From assembly GCF_000816145.1 (NCBI RefSeq), contig NZ_CP007141.1, positions 930,001-994,000 on the forward strand: a stretch of 64,000 nt of DNA, given 5' to 3'. The stretch comes from Pseudothermotoga hypogea DSM 11164 = NBRC 106472. Lineage in GTDB: Bacteria; Thermotogota; Thermotogae; Thermotogales; DSM-5069. The notes beneath the pieces were generated by a model, which was given only the letters and a program-made list of their open reading frames with translations, was not told the origin of the DNA and searched no databases. This document shows, one piece after another, positions 17,323 through 25,050 of this stretch. Position 1 is the stretch's first letter, and each line of letters begins with the position of its first letter. A program made the translations under genes and the position numbers.

Positions 17323-17640
17323 TGAGCGAAAAACAATTTGCACTTGATTCCAACTCGGATATTCACGATCCTCACGCAATTTCATCGTTCAGTTTTGATT
17401 GTGTTACTTCTTTTCAACATCAACGTTCGTATATATCATGATGGGAGCGCTCTCGAGGAAAGTGAACCGTCCAGACGGTAGCCGTGTACATTGGTGTTGG
17501 TCTAACTCGTTGATTTGTTCTTCAGATATGTTCAAAAGGATAAAGGCGCTCCCGATGAGAAAGATTTTCGTTGAAGATCCAGATGGATCGTCAGCTCACT
17601 GATGCACACAACAACAGAACGAAAAGTCGATGATAAAACC
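17323..17640. other. Gene-poor region upstream of an orphan terminator
   Basis: No protein gene is convincing here. A plus-strand open frame at 17399-17602 has no ribosome site and no recognisable family. The stretch ends in a terminator that reads well on the plus strand although no plus-strand gene precedes it, so a small RNA is possible. Confidence 0.3.
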
Positions 17641-17662
17641 AAAGCCCCAGAAATGGGGCTTT
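17641..17662. terminator. Bidirectional intrinsic terminator
   Basis: 9-bp arms (17641-17649, 17654-17662) with GAAA loop and T-rich tails on both strands (TTTTTGTTTT on plus). On the minus strand it can end the methylisocitrate-lyase-like gene, which stops about 150 bp earlier. Confidence 0.75.
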
Positions 17663-17814
17663 TTGTTTTGATGAACCCTAATCTGAGCGGGGTTTCCACA
17701 ATTTTAAGTGTTTCAAAAAGATCGTCGATCCAGCGTCCAGATATATCTCAAGCCGGCAGATCAACTCTCCTTCTGAAAGCGTCTCGACCATTCAATGCGA
17801 GTTTCTCGACATTC

Positions 17815-18702
17815 TCAACCCGAATATTTCGACTCCATCTTTCTCCATTCGCTGTAACCCACGATCTCGTTGAACTCGGACCAACTCACGCCGAGCTCGA
17901 CGACTTTTTGAAAGTCTCCTTCTTTCAACGCTTTCAAAGCTTCCATCATTGCTTTCGTAGCAGGATACAAACACACCATAGGTATTGACAGATACGTGAT
18001 TCCCACTTTGACGAGCTCGTTGAAATCGAACAGAGGAGTCTTGCCACCAGGTATGATGTTGAAAGAAATTGGCTTTGGAACTTCGTGAACCAACGTCTTG
18101 ATTTCTTCTATAGATTGTGGCGCTTCTACGTAGATGTAATCCGCACCAGCTTGTGCGTAAGCTTTCGCTCGGCGAAGAACCTCTTCAAAACCTGCAACGG
18201 ATCTTGCATCCGTCCTTGCTCCTATGACGAGTTCGGGGTTTTCCTCGTTCTTCGCATCCACAGCCGCTCTTATCTTGTTGACCATCTCTTCCAGCGAGAC
18301 GATGCTTTTTCCTTCCATGTGGCCACATCTCTTCGGCCAAACCTGATCTTCCAATCGCACTCCAGCAACACCTATCCTCGCAAAATTCTTCACCGTCCAG
18401 TACACGTTCAAGGCGTTTCCATAACCAGTGTCTATGTCCGCATCGACTGGAAGATCCGTTGCGTTGACGATCGTTCTGACTCTTTCCAACATCTCCGCGT
18501 ATCCCACAAGACCTATGTCCGGTTGACCAATCAGAGAAGCGGATATCCCATAACCTGTGGTACCCACCACTTCAAATCCCGCAAGCTGTATCAACCTCGC
18601 CGAAAGCGCGTCGTACGCGCACACCCTCAGGGTCAGTTTCCCCTTTTCGTTGAGATATTCTCTAAGCTTGCGCGCTTTCTGGAAAGCTTTCCACTCAGAC
18701 AT
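17815..18702 (-). CDS. Isocitrate lyase/PEP mutase superfamily enzyme, methylisocitrate-lyase-like
   Basis: 295 residues. The family's active-site K-R-C-G-H motif is present with Cys126, preceded by the magnesium-binding D-I-D-T-G-Y-G and R-L-E-D-Q. PrpB-type 2-methylisocitrate lyases, dimethylmalate lyase and oxaloacetate decarboxylases all belong here; KRCGH with the catalytic Cys favours a C-C lyase over PEP mutase. Start chosen behind AAGGAGGG; the upstream extension crosses the divergent promoter. It is divergent from the second TctCBA-GntR set, so the substrate of this lyase, or a precursor of it, is the likely cargo of that transporter. No prpC or prpD is visible here. Confidence 0.85.
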   Translation of the reverse strand: MSEWKAFQKARKLREYLNEKGKLTLRVCAYDALSARLIQLAGFEVVGTTGYGISASLIGQPDIGLVGYAEMLERVRTIVNATDLPVDADIDTGYGNALNVYWTVKNFARIGVAGVRLEDQVWPKRCGHMEGKSIVSLEEMVNKIRAAVDAKNEENPELVIGARTDARSVAGFEEVLRRAKAYAQAGADYIYVEAPQSIEEIKTLVHEVPKPISFNIIPGGKTPLFDFNELVKVGITYLSIPMVCLYPATKAMMEALKALKEGDFQKVVELGVSWSEFNEIVGYSEWRKMESKYSG

Positions 18703-18739
18703 CGAGATTCCCTCCTTAACTAAAGGTGAATTTTGTAAC

Positions 18740-18768
18740 TTGACGATGCGTCGGAGAACAGATATAAT
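18740..18768 (+). promoter_or_regulatory. Promoter of the second TctCBA-gntR operon
   Basis: TTGACG at 18740-18745 and TATAAT at 18763-18768, spacer 17 bp, some 58 bp before the tctC start. Confidence 0.8.
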
Positions 18769-18782
18769 ATATACGACCTCAT

Positions 18783-18796
18783 ATATGATATCATAT
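18783..18796. promoter_or_regulatory. 14-bp perfect palindrome, candidate GntR operator
   Basis: ATATGATATCATAT is fully self-complementary and lies about 15 bp past the -10 box, between the divergent lyase and tctC genes. A repressor bound here could control both directions. The FCD-type GntR protein encoded at the end of the operon is the natural candidate; the link is inferred from position only. Confidence 0.5.
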
Positions 18797-18825
18797 TGTA
18801 TAGAAACCTGCAAGGAGGTGAGTTC

Positions 18826-19800
18826 ATGAAGGTGAAAATTGTTCTGCTGATCATCTCGATGTTACTCGTCACCACAATCTTCGCTGAAACGTACCCGGCA
18901 AAGCCGCTGAACTTCATCGCACCTGGTGGTCCAGGAGGTGGATGGGACACCACGATAAGAGTCGTCGCACAGGTTTTGAAAGAAACAGGACTGGTGACCC
19001 AGCCGATCGTCGTCACCAACATGCCCGGTGGTGGCGGTGGAGTGGGCCTGGCACACATGCAGACCAAGAAGGGTGATCCTTACACGATCATAGTCTTTTC
19101 GCCTCCACTTCTTCTGATCAACCTCACTGGACAAACCCAGTACTCGTTCAAGGACCTTACCCCTCTGGCGATGTTGATACACGATTACGGTGCCTTCGCG
19201 GTGTCAAAGAAGTCCAAGTATAACAGCATCACTGAGGTTATGGATGCTTTGAAGAAAGATCCAAAGAGCGTCAGGGTTGGTGGCATCTCCGCGTTCGGGT
19301 CGATGGACCACATACAGTTTTTGATCGCGGCACGAGCGGCAGGTGTGACGAACCTCAAAGACATAACCTATGTTTCCTTCCAGGAAGGCGAACATCTGGC
19401 TGCTCTGCTTGGGGGACACATCGATGTGCTCTCAACGGGTCTTGCAGAGGTGACGACTGCGCTTCAAACTGGTACGATCAAGGTTCTTGCCATCACCTCT
19501 CCTCAACGTGTCTCTGGCGCTCTTGCTACTGTTCCAACACTCAAAGAGGAAGGCATAGATGCCGAATTCGTGAACTGGCGTGGTCTGTTCGGACCGCCAG
19601 AGATGCCCGAATACGCTGTAGAATACTGGATAAACACGCTCTCGAAGATGGTTCAAACAATTGAATGGGAAAGGGTTGTAGCAAAGTACAACTGGACCAA
19701 GGCGTTCATGCCGGGCAAAGAGTTCATGAATTACCTGGAAAAGGTCAACGAAGATTACAAAGTGGTGCTCAAAGAACTTGGACTGTACAAGGGTGAATGA
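18826..19800 (+). CDS. tctC: TctC-type periplasmic solute-binding protein (second system)
   Basis: 324 residues, start behind AAGGAGGTGAG. Signal peptide (KVKIVLLIISMLLVTTIFA) followed by the family pattern Y-P-A-K-P-L-N-F-I-A-P-G-G-P-G-G-G-W-D, which differs from the first system (APGGASD). Later FQEGEHLAALLGGH and VPTLKEEGIDAEFVNWRG are typical of TctC. Gives the ligand to the TctB/TctA pair that follows. The variant ligand loop suggests a different carboxylate from that of the 4602-9857 operon. A hairpin follows at once. Confidence 0.92.
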   Translation: MKVKIVLLIISMLLVTTIFAETYPAKPLNFIAPGGPGGGWDTTIRVVAQVLKETGLVTQPIVVTNMPGGGGGVGLAHMQTKKGDPYTIIVFSPPLLLINLTGQTQYSFKDLTPLAMLIHDYGAFAVSKKSKYNSITEVMDALKKDPKSVRVGGISAFGSMDHIQFLIAARAAGVTNLKDITYVSFQEGEHLAALLGGHIDVLSTGLAEVTTALQTGTIKVLAITSPQRVSGALATVPTLKEEGIDAEFVNWRGLFGPPEMPEYAVEYWINTLSKMVQTIEWERVVAKYNWTKAFMPGKEFMNYLEKVNEDYKVVLKELGLYKGE

Positions 19801-19805
19801 ACTTG

Positions 19806-19829
19806 GCCCGCAGGATGTTTCCTGCGGGC
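19806..19829 (+). terminator. Hairpin after second tctC, partial terminator
   Basis: 10-bp arms (19806-19815, 19820-19829), GC-rich, TGTT loop, short TTT tail, placed as in the first TctCBA operon. Confidence 0.65.
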
Positions 19830-19845
19830 TTTGGAGGGATCTTTC

Positions 19846-20280
19846 GTGGAGGCAAAAGACAGATACCTTGCGATAATCGTGCTTGTCTTCGGCTTAGTTT
19901 ACACTTTGGCATCTTGGAACTTACCCAGAGCCCCGGTGGGAAATCCCTTTGGACCAGTATATTTTCCGTTGGGTCTGGGAGTGCTTGTGAGTGTTATAGG
20001 TTTGTTGATGCTCGTTCAGAGTCTGAGAACACGCCAGGAAACGGCTCGCAAGCCCAGCAAGCTCTCAGTACGAATGTGGATCGCTGTTTTATTTTGCGTG
20101 GGCTATGCTTTGGTGTTCAATCGAGTTGGTTTCATGATATCCACTTTCGTGTTTCTCACATCTTTTTTGTTGTTGCTGAACGGATTCAAGAAATGGTTGA
20201 TGTCTCTCAGTATCGCCCTGCTCTACACGATCGGTGTTTGGTATCTGTTCGAAAAGGTTTTCCTGATAAACCTTCCTTAG
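19846..20280 (+). CDS. tctB: TctB-type small membrane subunit (second system)
   Basis: 144 residues from the GTG after GGAGGGATC. About four membrane helices: residues 7-26, 40-60, 78-95 and 100-140. The N-P-F-G-P-V-Y-F-P stretch near residue 33 corresponds to the PGPGFFP motif of TctB. Function as partner of TctA is inferred from place and topology because TctB sequences are little conserved. Confidence 0.82.
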   Translation: MEAKDRYLAIIVLVFGLVYTLASWNLPRAPVGNPFGPVYFPLGLGVLVSVIGLLMLVQSLRTRQETARKPSKLSVRMWIAVLFCVGYALVFNRVGFMISTFVFLTSFLLLLNGFKKWLMSLSIALLYTIGVWYLFEKVFLINLP

Positions 20281-20292
20281 GAGTGATCGAAA

Positions 20293-21795
20293 ATGGCCGC
20301 AGTTGAATATTTGATGTACGGCTTCAAGGTCGTTTTCGAGCCGGCAAACTTCTTCTGGTTGACGCTTGGGAGTTTCTTGGGTACAGTGATCGGAATGCTT
20401 CCAGGTCTTGGCCCGGCGACAGGTATAGCTTTGCTTTTACCCTTGACGTTCGTCATGAAGCCAGAGACTGCCTTGATCACCATGTGTGCCATCTTTTATG
20501 GAGCGATGTTTGGTGGTTCTCGAAGTTCAATCCTTCTGAACATCCCAGGCGATGGTTCAGCCGTCGTTTCGTGTTTCGACGGCTATCCCATGACCTTGAA
20601 AGGAGAGGCGGAGGCTGCACTCGCCATCTCGGCGATAGCGTCGTTCATAGGTGGGTTGATATCATCCATAGCTTTCGTACTGTTGGCTCTACCACTCGCA
20701 AGGATCGCACTCATGTTTGGACCACCCGAATACTTCGCGCTGATGGTTCTCGCACTCACAGCAACGGCTTCGATGTCGGAAGGCAAGGTATTGAAAGGGC
20801 TTCTTTCCATGGCTCTGGGCTTGATCGTCTCAATGGTTGGGCTCGATCCTCAGTCTGGTGTTTCCAGATTCACTTTTGGAAATCTTGAGCTGCAAGGCGG
20901 TATAGAATTCGTCGTGGTGATCATAGGCATATACGGTTTGGGAGAGGTTTTGAAAAATTTGGAGAAGATAGCACGCTCAGAGGCACTACAACCCATCAAG
21001 AAGAAGTTTGGACGGATTTGGATCAGCAAAGAACAATGGAAACGCAGTGTTGTACCGATACTCAGATCAACACCCATAGGATTTCTGATAGGGATACTAC
21101 CCGGCGCGGGTGGTACCATAGCCGGCCTTATGGCTTACAACGTTGAAAAAAGACTATCTAAAGAACCTGAAAGGTTTGGCAAAGGTGCCATCGAAGGTCT
21201 GGCCGCTCCAGAGGCTGCAAACAACGCTTGCTCGATCGGCGCAATACTTCCCACTCTCACGCTCGGTATTCCTGGTTCTGGCACTGCGGCGATCATGCTC
21301 GGCGCACTGATGATCTACGGTCTTCAGCCAGGACCACTTCTGTTCGAATTCTATCCAGAGATAGGATGGGGTGTCGTGGCGAGTTTCTTCGTTGGTAACC
21401 TTATAGCGGCGGTGATAAATTTGCCTCTGGCAGGTTTGCTGGTGAGGATTTTGGCGGTTCCACCGAAGATCCTCTATCCATTGATAACCGCGTTGTGTTT
21501 CATAGGAGTATACGCGATCAATTTGAGTGTCGTGGATTTCTATCTTCTCATAATGTTTGGCCTTCTGGGCTACGCGATGAGAAAGTTCGACATCCCGACA
21601 GCACCCATGATACTCGCCAGCGTCGTGGGAAGAAAGTTTGAACAATCCTTCAGGCAGTCTTTGATGCTCTCGCACGGTGATTTTTCGATTTTCTTCAAAT
21701 CTGCTATATCGGTCACCTTGCTGATTTTGGCAGTTCTTTCACTCGTCTATCCCATCGTCTCAGGAGCTATCAAAAAGAGGCGTCACACGCTATAA
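20293..21795 (+). CDS. tctA: TctA-type large membrane subunit (second system)
   Basis: 500 residues with around 12 membrane segments and both family repeats, GMLPGLGPATG near residue 35 and GILPGAGGTIAG near residue 267, followed by GLAAPEAANNACSIGA. It starts 12 bp after tctB behind TAGGAGTGATC. It forms the carboxylate channel of the second tripartite transporter. Confidence 0.92.
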   Translation: MAAVEYLMYGFKVVFEPANFFWLTLGSFLGTVIGMLPGLGPATGIALLLPLTFVMKPETALITMCAIFYGAMFGGSRSSILLNIPGDGSAVVSCFDGYPMTLKGEAEAALAISAIASFIGGLISSIAFVLLALPLARIALMFGPPEYFALMVLALTATASMSEGKVLKGLLSMALGLIVSMVGLDPQSGVSRFTFGNLELQGGIEFVVVIIGIYGLGEVLKNLEKIARSEALQPIKKKFGRIWISKEQWKRSVVPILRSTPIGFLIGILPGAGGTIAGLMAYNVEKRLSKEPERFGKGAIEGLAAPEAANNACSIGAILPTLTLGIPGSGTAAIMLGALMIYGLQPGPLLFEFYPEIGWGVVASFFVGNLIAAVINLPLAGLLVRILAVPPKILYPLITALCFIGVYAINLSVVDFYLLIMFGLLGYAMRKFDIPTAPMILASVVGRKFEQSFRQSLMLSHGDFSIFFKSAISVTLLILAVLSLVYPIVSGAIKKRRHTL

Positions 21796-21820
21796 TTGAC
21801 GTTAGGATTGGGGGAGCGTC

Positions 21821-22480
21821 ATGGAAACCATAGAAAGAAGATCGTTGAAGGAAGAGGTTCTCACGAAGATCAAAGAGTTCATAACCAAGGGTCGATACGT
21901 ACCTGGCCAGAGGATCGTTATCGATGCGCTGGCGAAGGAACTCGGTGTGAGTGTTACACCCGTCAGAGAAGCGTTGCACCATCTCGCGGCCGAAGGCTTG
22001 GTCTCGGTTGAACCAAGAAAAGGGTTCACCGTGAAGAAATGGGAACCCAAGGAAATAGAAGATTTACTCTATCTGAGAATGTATCTTGAAAAACTCGCCT
22101 GCAGGTTGTTCATCGAGAGAGCTTCGGAACAAGATATTGAAGAGTTGTCAATGATTGTGAAACAGATGGACAACGCCGTTCAAACTTCAGATTTGGAAGC
22201 TCTGACGATGTTCAATTCGCAGTTCCACAAAAAAATAGTGCGAGGCTCTGGAAACGAGGAACTTCTGAAGATCATGGAGTCTCTGAGCGCGAAACTTCAC
22301 AGGGTAAGAATCCTTTCACTTTCGTATCCAGGCAGGATGGAACAATCATGCGTTGAACATAAAGCGATTTTCGATGCCATCGTGGAAAGAAACATCCCTT
22401 TGGCTGAACAGAGGGTGGAAGAGCATATCAAGAAAGTGATGGCCACGCTTTTGAAAAGGGCCCAAGAGGGGTTGATCTGA
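21821..22480 (+). CDS. GntR-family regulator with FCD domain
   Basis: 219 residues. N-terminal winged helix (residues 1-70: VLTKIKEFITKGRYVPGQRI, ELGVSVTPVREALHHLAAEGLV) and an all-helical FCD ligand domain at about 78-210, with the metal-binding Asp/His pattern (TMFNSQFHKKIV; CVEHKAIFDAI; RVEEHI). FCD-type GntR proteins sense organic acids. It closes the second TctCBA operon and probably represses it and the divergent lyase gene. Confidence 0.92.
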   Translation: METIERRSLKEEVLTKIKEFITKGRYVPGQRIVIDALAKELGVSVTPVREALHHLAAEGLVSVEPRKGFTVKKWEPKEIEDLLYLRMYLEKLACRLFIERASEQDIEELSMIVKQMDNAVQTSDLEALTMFNSQFHKKIVRGSGNEELLKIMESLSAKLHRVRILSLSYPGRMEQSCVEHKAIFDAIVERNIPLAEQRVEEHIKKVMATLLKRAQEGLI

Positions 22481-22516
22481 CCCAAAGTTTTTTCCAACGC
22501 TTGCGCTCAGCTAAAA

Positions 22517-22540
22517 AGGGATGGCGAATCGGCCATCCCT
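22517..22540. terminator. Bidirectional intrinsic terminator
   Basis: 9-bp arms (22517-22525, 22532-22540) between the convergent gntR and transglutaminase-like genes; A-rich before and T-containing after, so usable on both strands. Confidence 0.75.
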
Positions 22541-22562
22541 AAAATTTATTTATTTTGCTTGA

Positions 22563-24557
22563 CTACTGTGTTCTTTTGACTTGAAACGTGCCAGACACAT
22601 TCGTTCCCTGAACCGTGTAAGTTCCCTGTATCGCGTTGCCTTGCACCGTGCCGTTGAAGACCACCACGTAGCTGGTGCCGTACGCGGACGATTCCATCTT
22701 TGCAGTTATCTTGACGTTGTTGCCTGAAACAGTTCCAGTGAAATCTCCCATGTCTTGGTCCGCCCAAGCAGTTCCTTTTACGGTACTACCAGACTGCTCT
22801 ATGTAGAACTCCAAAGTCCCCTGTTGACCGGTGATGCTGTTCCTGTAAGTTCCCTCGAACACACCCGTCAAGTTCACGACGGTCGTGGAAGGTTGGCTCG
22901 GTCGAGGTTGAGTGCCGGTACCAGTCTGAGGCGTGGTTGTCTGCGGTGTTGACCCGCCGGCAGTTCCTCCCGTCGCCCTGGGAAGCGTGTATCCCCAATC
23001 TTTTATGATCGTTGAAGGAAGTTGCGGAAGTTCTGGAGGTAAAACTCCCTTTCTCTGCATTTCACCGATGTCGACGATGAAAAACTTACCGAACTCGAGT
23101 TTTCCAAGCAGTTCCATCGCCATCTCCACGGCTTGCTCGAACGTGGCGCTCTTACCGACCACGGGTCCACCCAACCCTGTGGTCTCGATAGGCAGTATAT
23201 CACCCGAGGGAAGTTCTATGACCGTGAAGGCATGGCCGGGCATCACGACGAGGTAACTCTTCAAACTGACCGCTTGTCCCACCGCTGCAAACAGGATCGC
23301 CAAATCGAGGCACGTACCCGCCTTGTCCCTCAACACATCCCTTGGGTACTTGACATCCTGTCCGAGTGAAGCGTACTCGACCAAGAACCCAGAAGGGGTT
23401 TGGTAGGATATACCGTTGTGTATGGCAAGATCGTACAAAGATTTCATGAACGCTATGGCGTCTTTGTCCTTCAGAGCCGCTCCAGCTCCACCGGAGTATT
23501 GACTCACCAGACCGACGAAACTCTTCACCACATCGTCCAGGTATGTCACGAAGGCCGCGAGTAATGGGGAATTTGAAAAGTTGTCTATCCATGAACCAGT
23601 TCGCTCTTCCTCTGGGACGTTCGAAAATTCGAACTGGTTGACACCCAGCATCTGGATACGTTTGATGATCGTGTCCGAGTAAGTTTTTCCCGAACGGTCT
23701 TTGTAACTGTACTTGATCTGAAGGTCAACCGGAGTTTGAGAACGAAGCTGTGTGACGTTGGAAGATATTATGGGATAGTACAGATCGACGACTGCTCCAT
23801 TGGGTGGAACCACGTCGTAGACGGACTCCGGAGACCAAGAGGTGTAGTCACCGAGTTTGTAAGAAATCCTCAAATCCACTATGTCACCCTTGCCCTTGTT
23901 CATCAAGATGAACTTCGCCACCCAGTAGGCTCCGTCCATGACGTCCGGCATACCGTAGACTTTGTAAAGGGCAGACATGATTCTCGGTTTTACCTTCGCG
24001 TTGACATCGGCACTCACACTGCCCGAGACGTTCTTCCTTTTCATGTTGAAAGAGAAAACACCTGAGGCAGGATCGTACTTGAGTTCAGAGCAACCACTCG
24101 GCAGGTTTAGCTTCATGGTCGTGAAGATGACCTCTTCCGAAGAGGCAGCGTTCACAAGGACAAAGATGGCCATTTGATCCGTTGCGTGAACCAACTCTGC
24201 ACCTTTTCCGAGGTTGAACTCCCATCTGCCTTTCCTGTTCACCACGGCTCCGATCACATCGGTATCAACCAAAATGGAGTTCTTCGCATCGTCGTAGCTG
24301 ATCTTCGTGTTCGTCAGTTCGAATATGCTGCTGAACGTGGTGAGGTTCCTCAACAGTACGTAAGGGTTCGGGAAAGTGCTTTTCACTTGCATGTAGAGTG
24401 CGTTGGTTGGGAAGACCCACCTGAAAGAGATCTTCATGCCTCCCTGCGCGTCGATGGTTCCATCCGCAATTACCCGTATCGTGTTGATGCGTGCAAACTG
24501 ACCGAACGCCGAGGTCAAGACCATTACGATCAAAAGAACGAGTAACAGCTTCTTCAT
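22563..24557 (-). CDS. Secreted transglutaminase-like protein with C-terminal beta domain
   Basis: 664 residues. A signal peptide (KKLLLVLLIVMVLTSAFG) precedes a 350-residue beta-rich region I cannot name. Then comes a transglutaminase-like cysteine-protease core with a plausible triad: C416 in AGTCLDLAIL, H442 in PGHAF and E458 in PIETTG. A Thr/Pro/Gln-rich linker near 530-560 leads to a C-terminal domain of about 100 residues made of repeated G-T-V/G-T-Y strands, like a small beta barrel. Such proteins act outside the cytoplasm on proteins or peptides; target unknown. GGAGGTGAGAACC marks the start, and a good promoter lies upstream. Monocistronic. Confidence 0.8.
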   Translation of the reverse strand: MKKLLLVLLIVMVLTSAFGQFARINTIRVIADGTIDAQGGMKISFRWVFPTNALYMQVKSTFPNPYVLLRNLTTFSSIFELTNTKISYDDAKNSILVDTDVIGAVVNRKGRWEFNLGKGAELVHATDQMAIFVLVNAASSEEVIFTTMKLNLPSGCSELKYDPASGVFSFNMKRKNVSGSVSADVNAKVKPRIMSALYKVYGMPDVMDGAYWVAKFILMNKGKGDIVDLRISYKLGDYTSWSPESVYDVVPPNGAVVDLYYPIISSNVTQLRSQTPVDLQIKYSYKDRSGKTYSDTIIKRIQMLGVNQFEFSNVPEEERTGSWIDNFSNSPLLAAFVTYLDDVVKSFVGLVSQYSGGAGAALKDKDAIAFMKSLYDLAIHNGISYQTPSGFLVEYASLGQDVKYPRDVLRDKAGTCLDLAILFAAVGQAVSLKSYLVVMPGHAFTVIELPSGDILPIETTGLGGPVVGKSATFEQAVEMAMELLGKLEFGKFFIVDIGEMQRKGVLPPELPQLPSTIIKDWGYTLPRATGGTAGGSTPQTTTPQTGTGTQPRPSQPSTTVVNLTGVFEGTYRNSITGQQGTLEFYIEQSGSTVKGTAWADQDMGDFTGTVSGNNVKITAKMESSAYGTSYVVVFNGTVQGNAIQGTYTVQGTNVSGTFQVKRTQ

Positions 24558-24591
24558 GGTTCTCACCTCCGTGAGAGTGACCGTCGTTCAT

Positions 24592-24620
24592 ATTGTATCG
24601 CTTTTCCTTTAAATTGTGAA
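24592..24620 (-). promoter_or_regulatory. Promoter of the transglutaminase-like gene
   Basis: On the minus strand TTCACA (24615-24620) and TACAAT (24592-24597) are 17 bp apart, 35 bp before the start codon. Confidence 0.65.
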
Positions 24621-24922
24621 TGCAGTAAAAACATCGTTACTGTGAACTAATTTGCACAGATCTTTTTCTTCGCTGTTTGTGAGGATGATCCAAGCACATT
24701 GTTCAATCATCGTCAGAGGAAAATCTTCAACAAATTTGAATCCAATTATCGCGTCCTGCTCGATCTTATGTGTCTGAACTTAGCCTCCGATCGAAAGCGT
24801 TCACTCCTGTTGCGTTAATGCGACAGAAATATGAAGAGATAGTTACGAAAACATTGATCTTCGCATAGTCGAGCTTCGTATGTGATAAGCTTTAGTTAAA
24901 ACAGGGTTGCGGAGACGTGGAG
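24621..24922. other. AT-rich region without a convincing gene
   Basis: No ORF with a ribosome site is seen. A minus-strand frame is open for about 55 codons (24612-24780) but has no start or ribosome site at its head. A strong plus-strand terminator follows at 24923 with no gene before it, so a small RNA ending there is possible. Confidence 0.3.
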
Positions 24923-24946
24923 AAACCAACCCGAAAGGGTTGGTTT
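24923..24946 (+). terminator. Orphan intrinsic terminator
   Basis: 10-bp arms (24923-24932, 24937-24946), GAAA loop, then TTTTGCTTTTG. It precedes the promoter of the sugar-transport genes, so it must end some upstream plus-strand transcript. Confidence 0.75.
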
Positions 24947-24974
24947 TGCTTTTGTGGAACCTATTTCAACGAGA

Positions 24975-25003
24975 TTGTACGATTTTTTAAACATCACTAA
25001 TCT
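24975..25003 (+). promoter_or_regulatory. Candidate promoter of sugar ABC transporter A
   Basis: TTGTAC at 24975-24980 and TAATCT at 24998-25003 with 17 bp between, about 48 bp before the binding-protein start. Confidence 0.5.
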
Positions 25004-25050
25004 CTCAATGCTTATCTCTTTTTGAATCAACCTCAAAGGAGGTGTTTGTG

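Noticed and set aside
17399-17602. 67-codon plus-strand ORF in the gap after the Opp-M14 operon promoter
   Set aside because: No ribosome site, odd composition and no recognisable motif.
24612-24780. Minus-strand open frame of about 55 codons
   Set aside because: It has no start codon or ribosome site at its head and matches no family I know; such a length is expected by chance.
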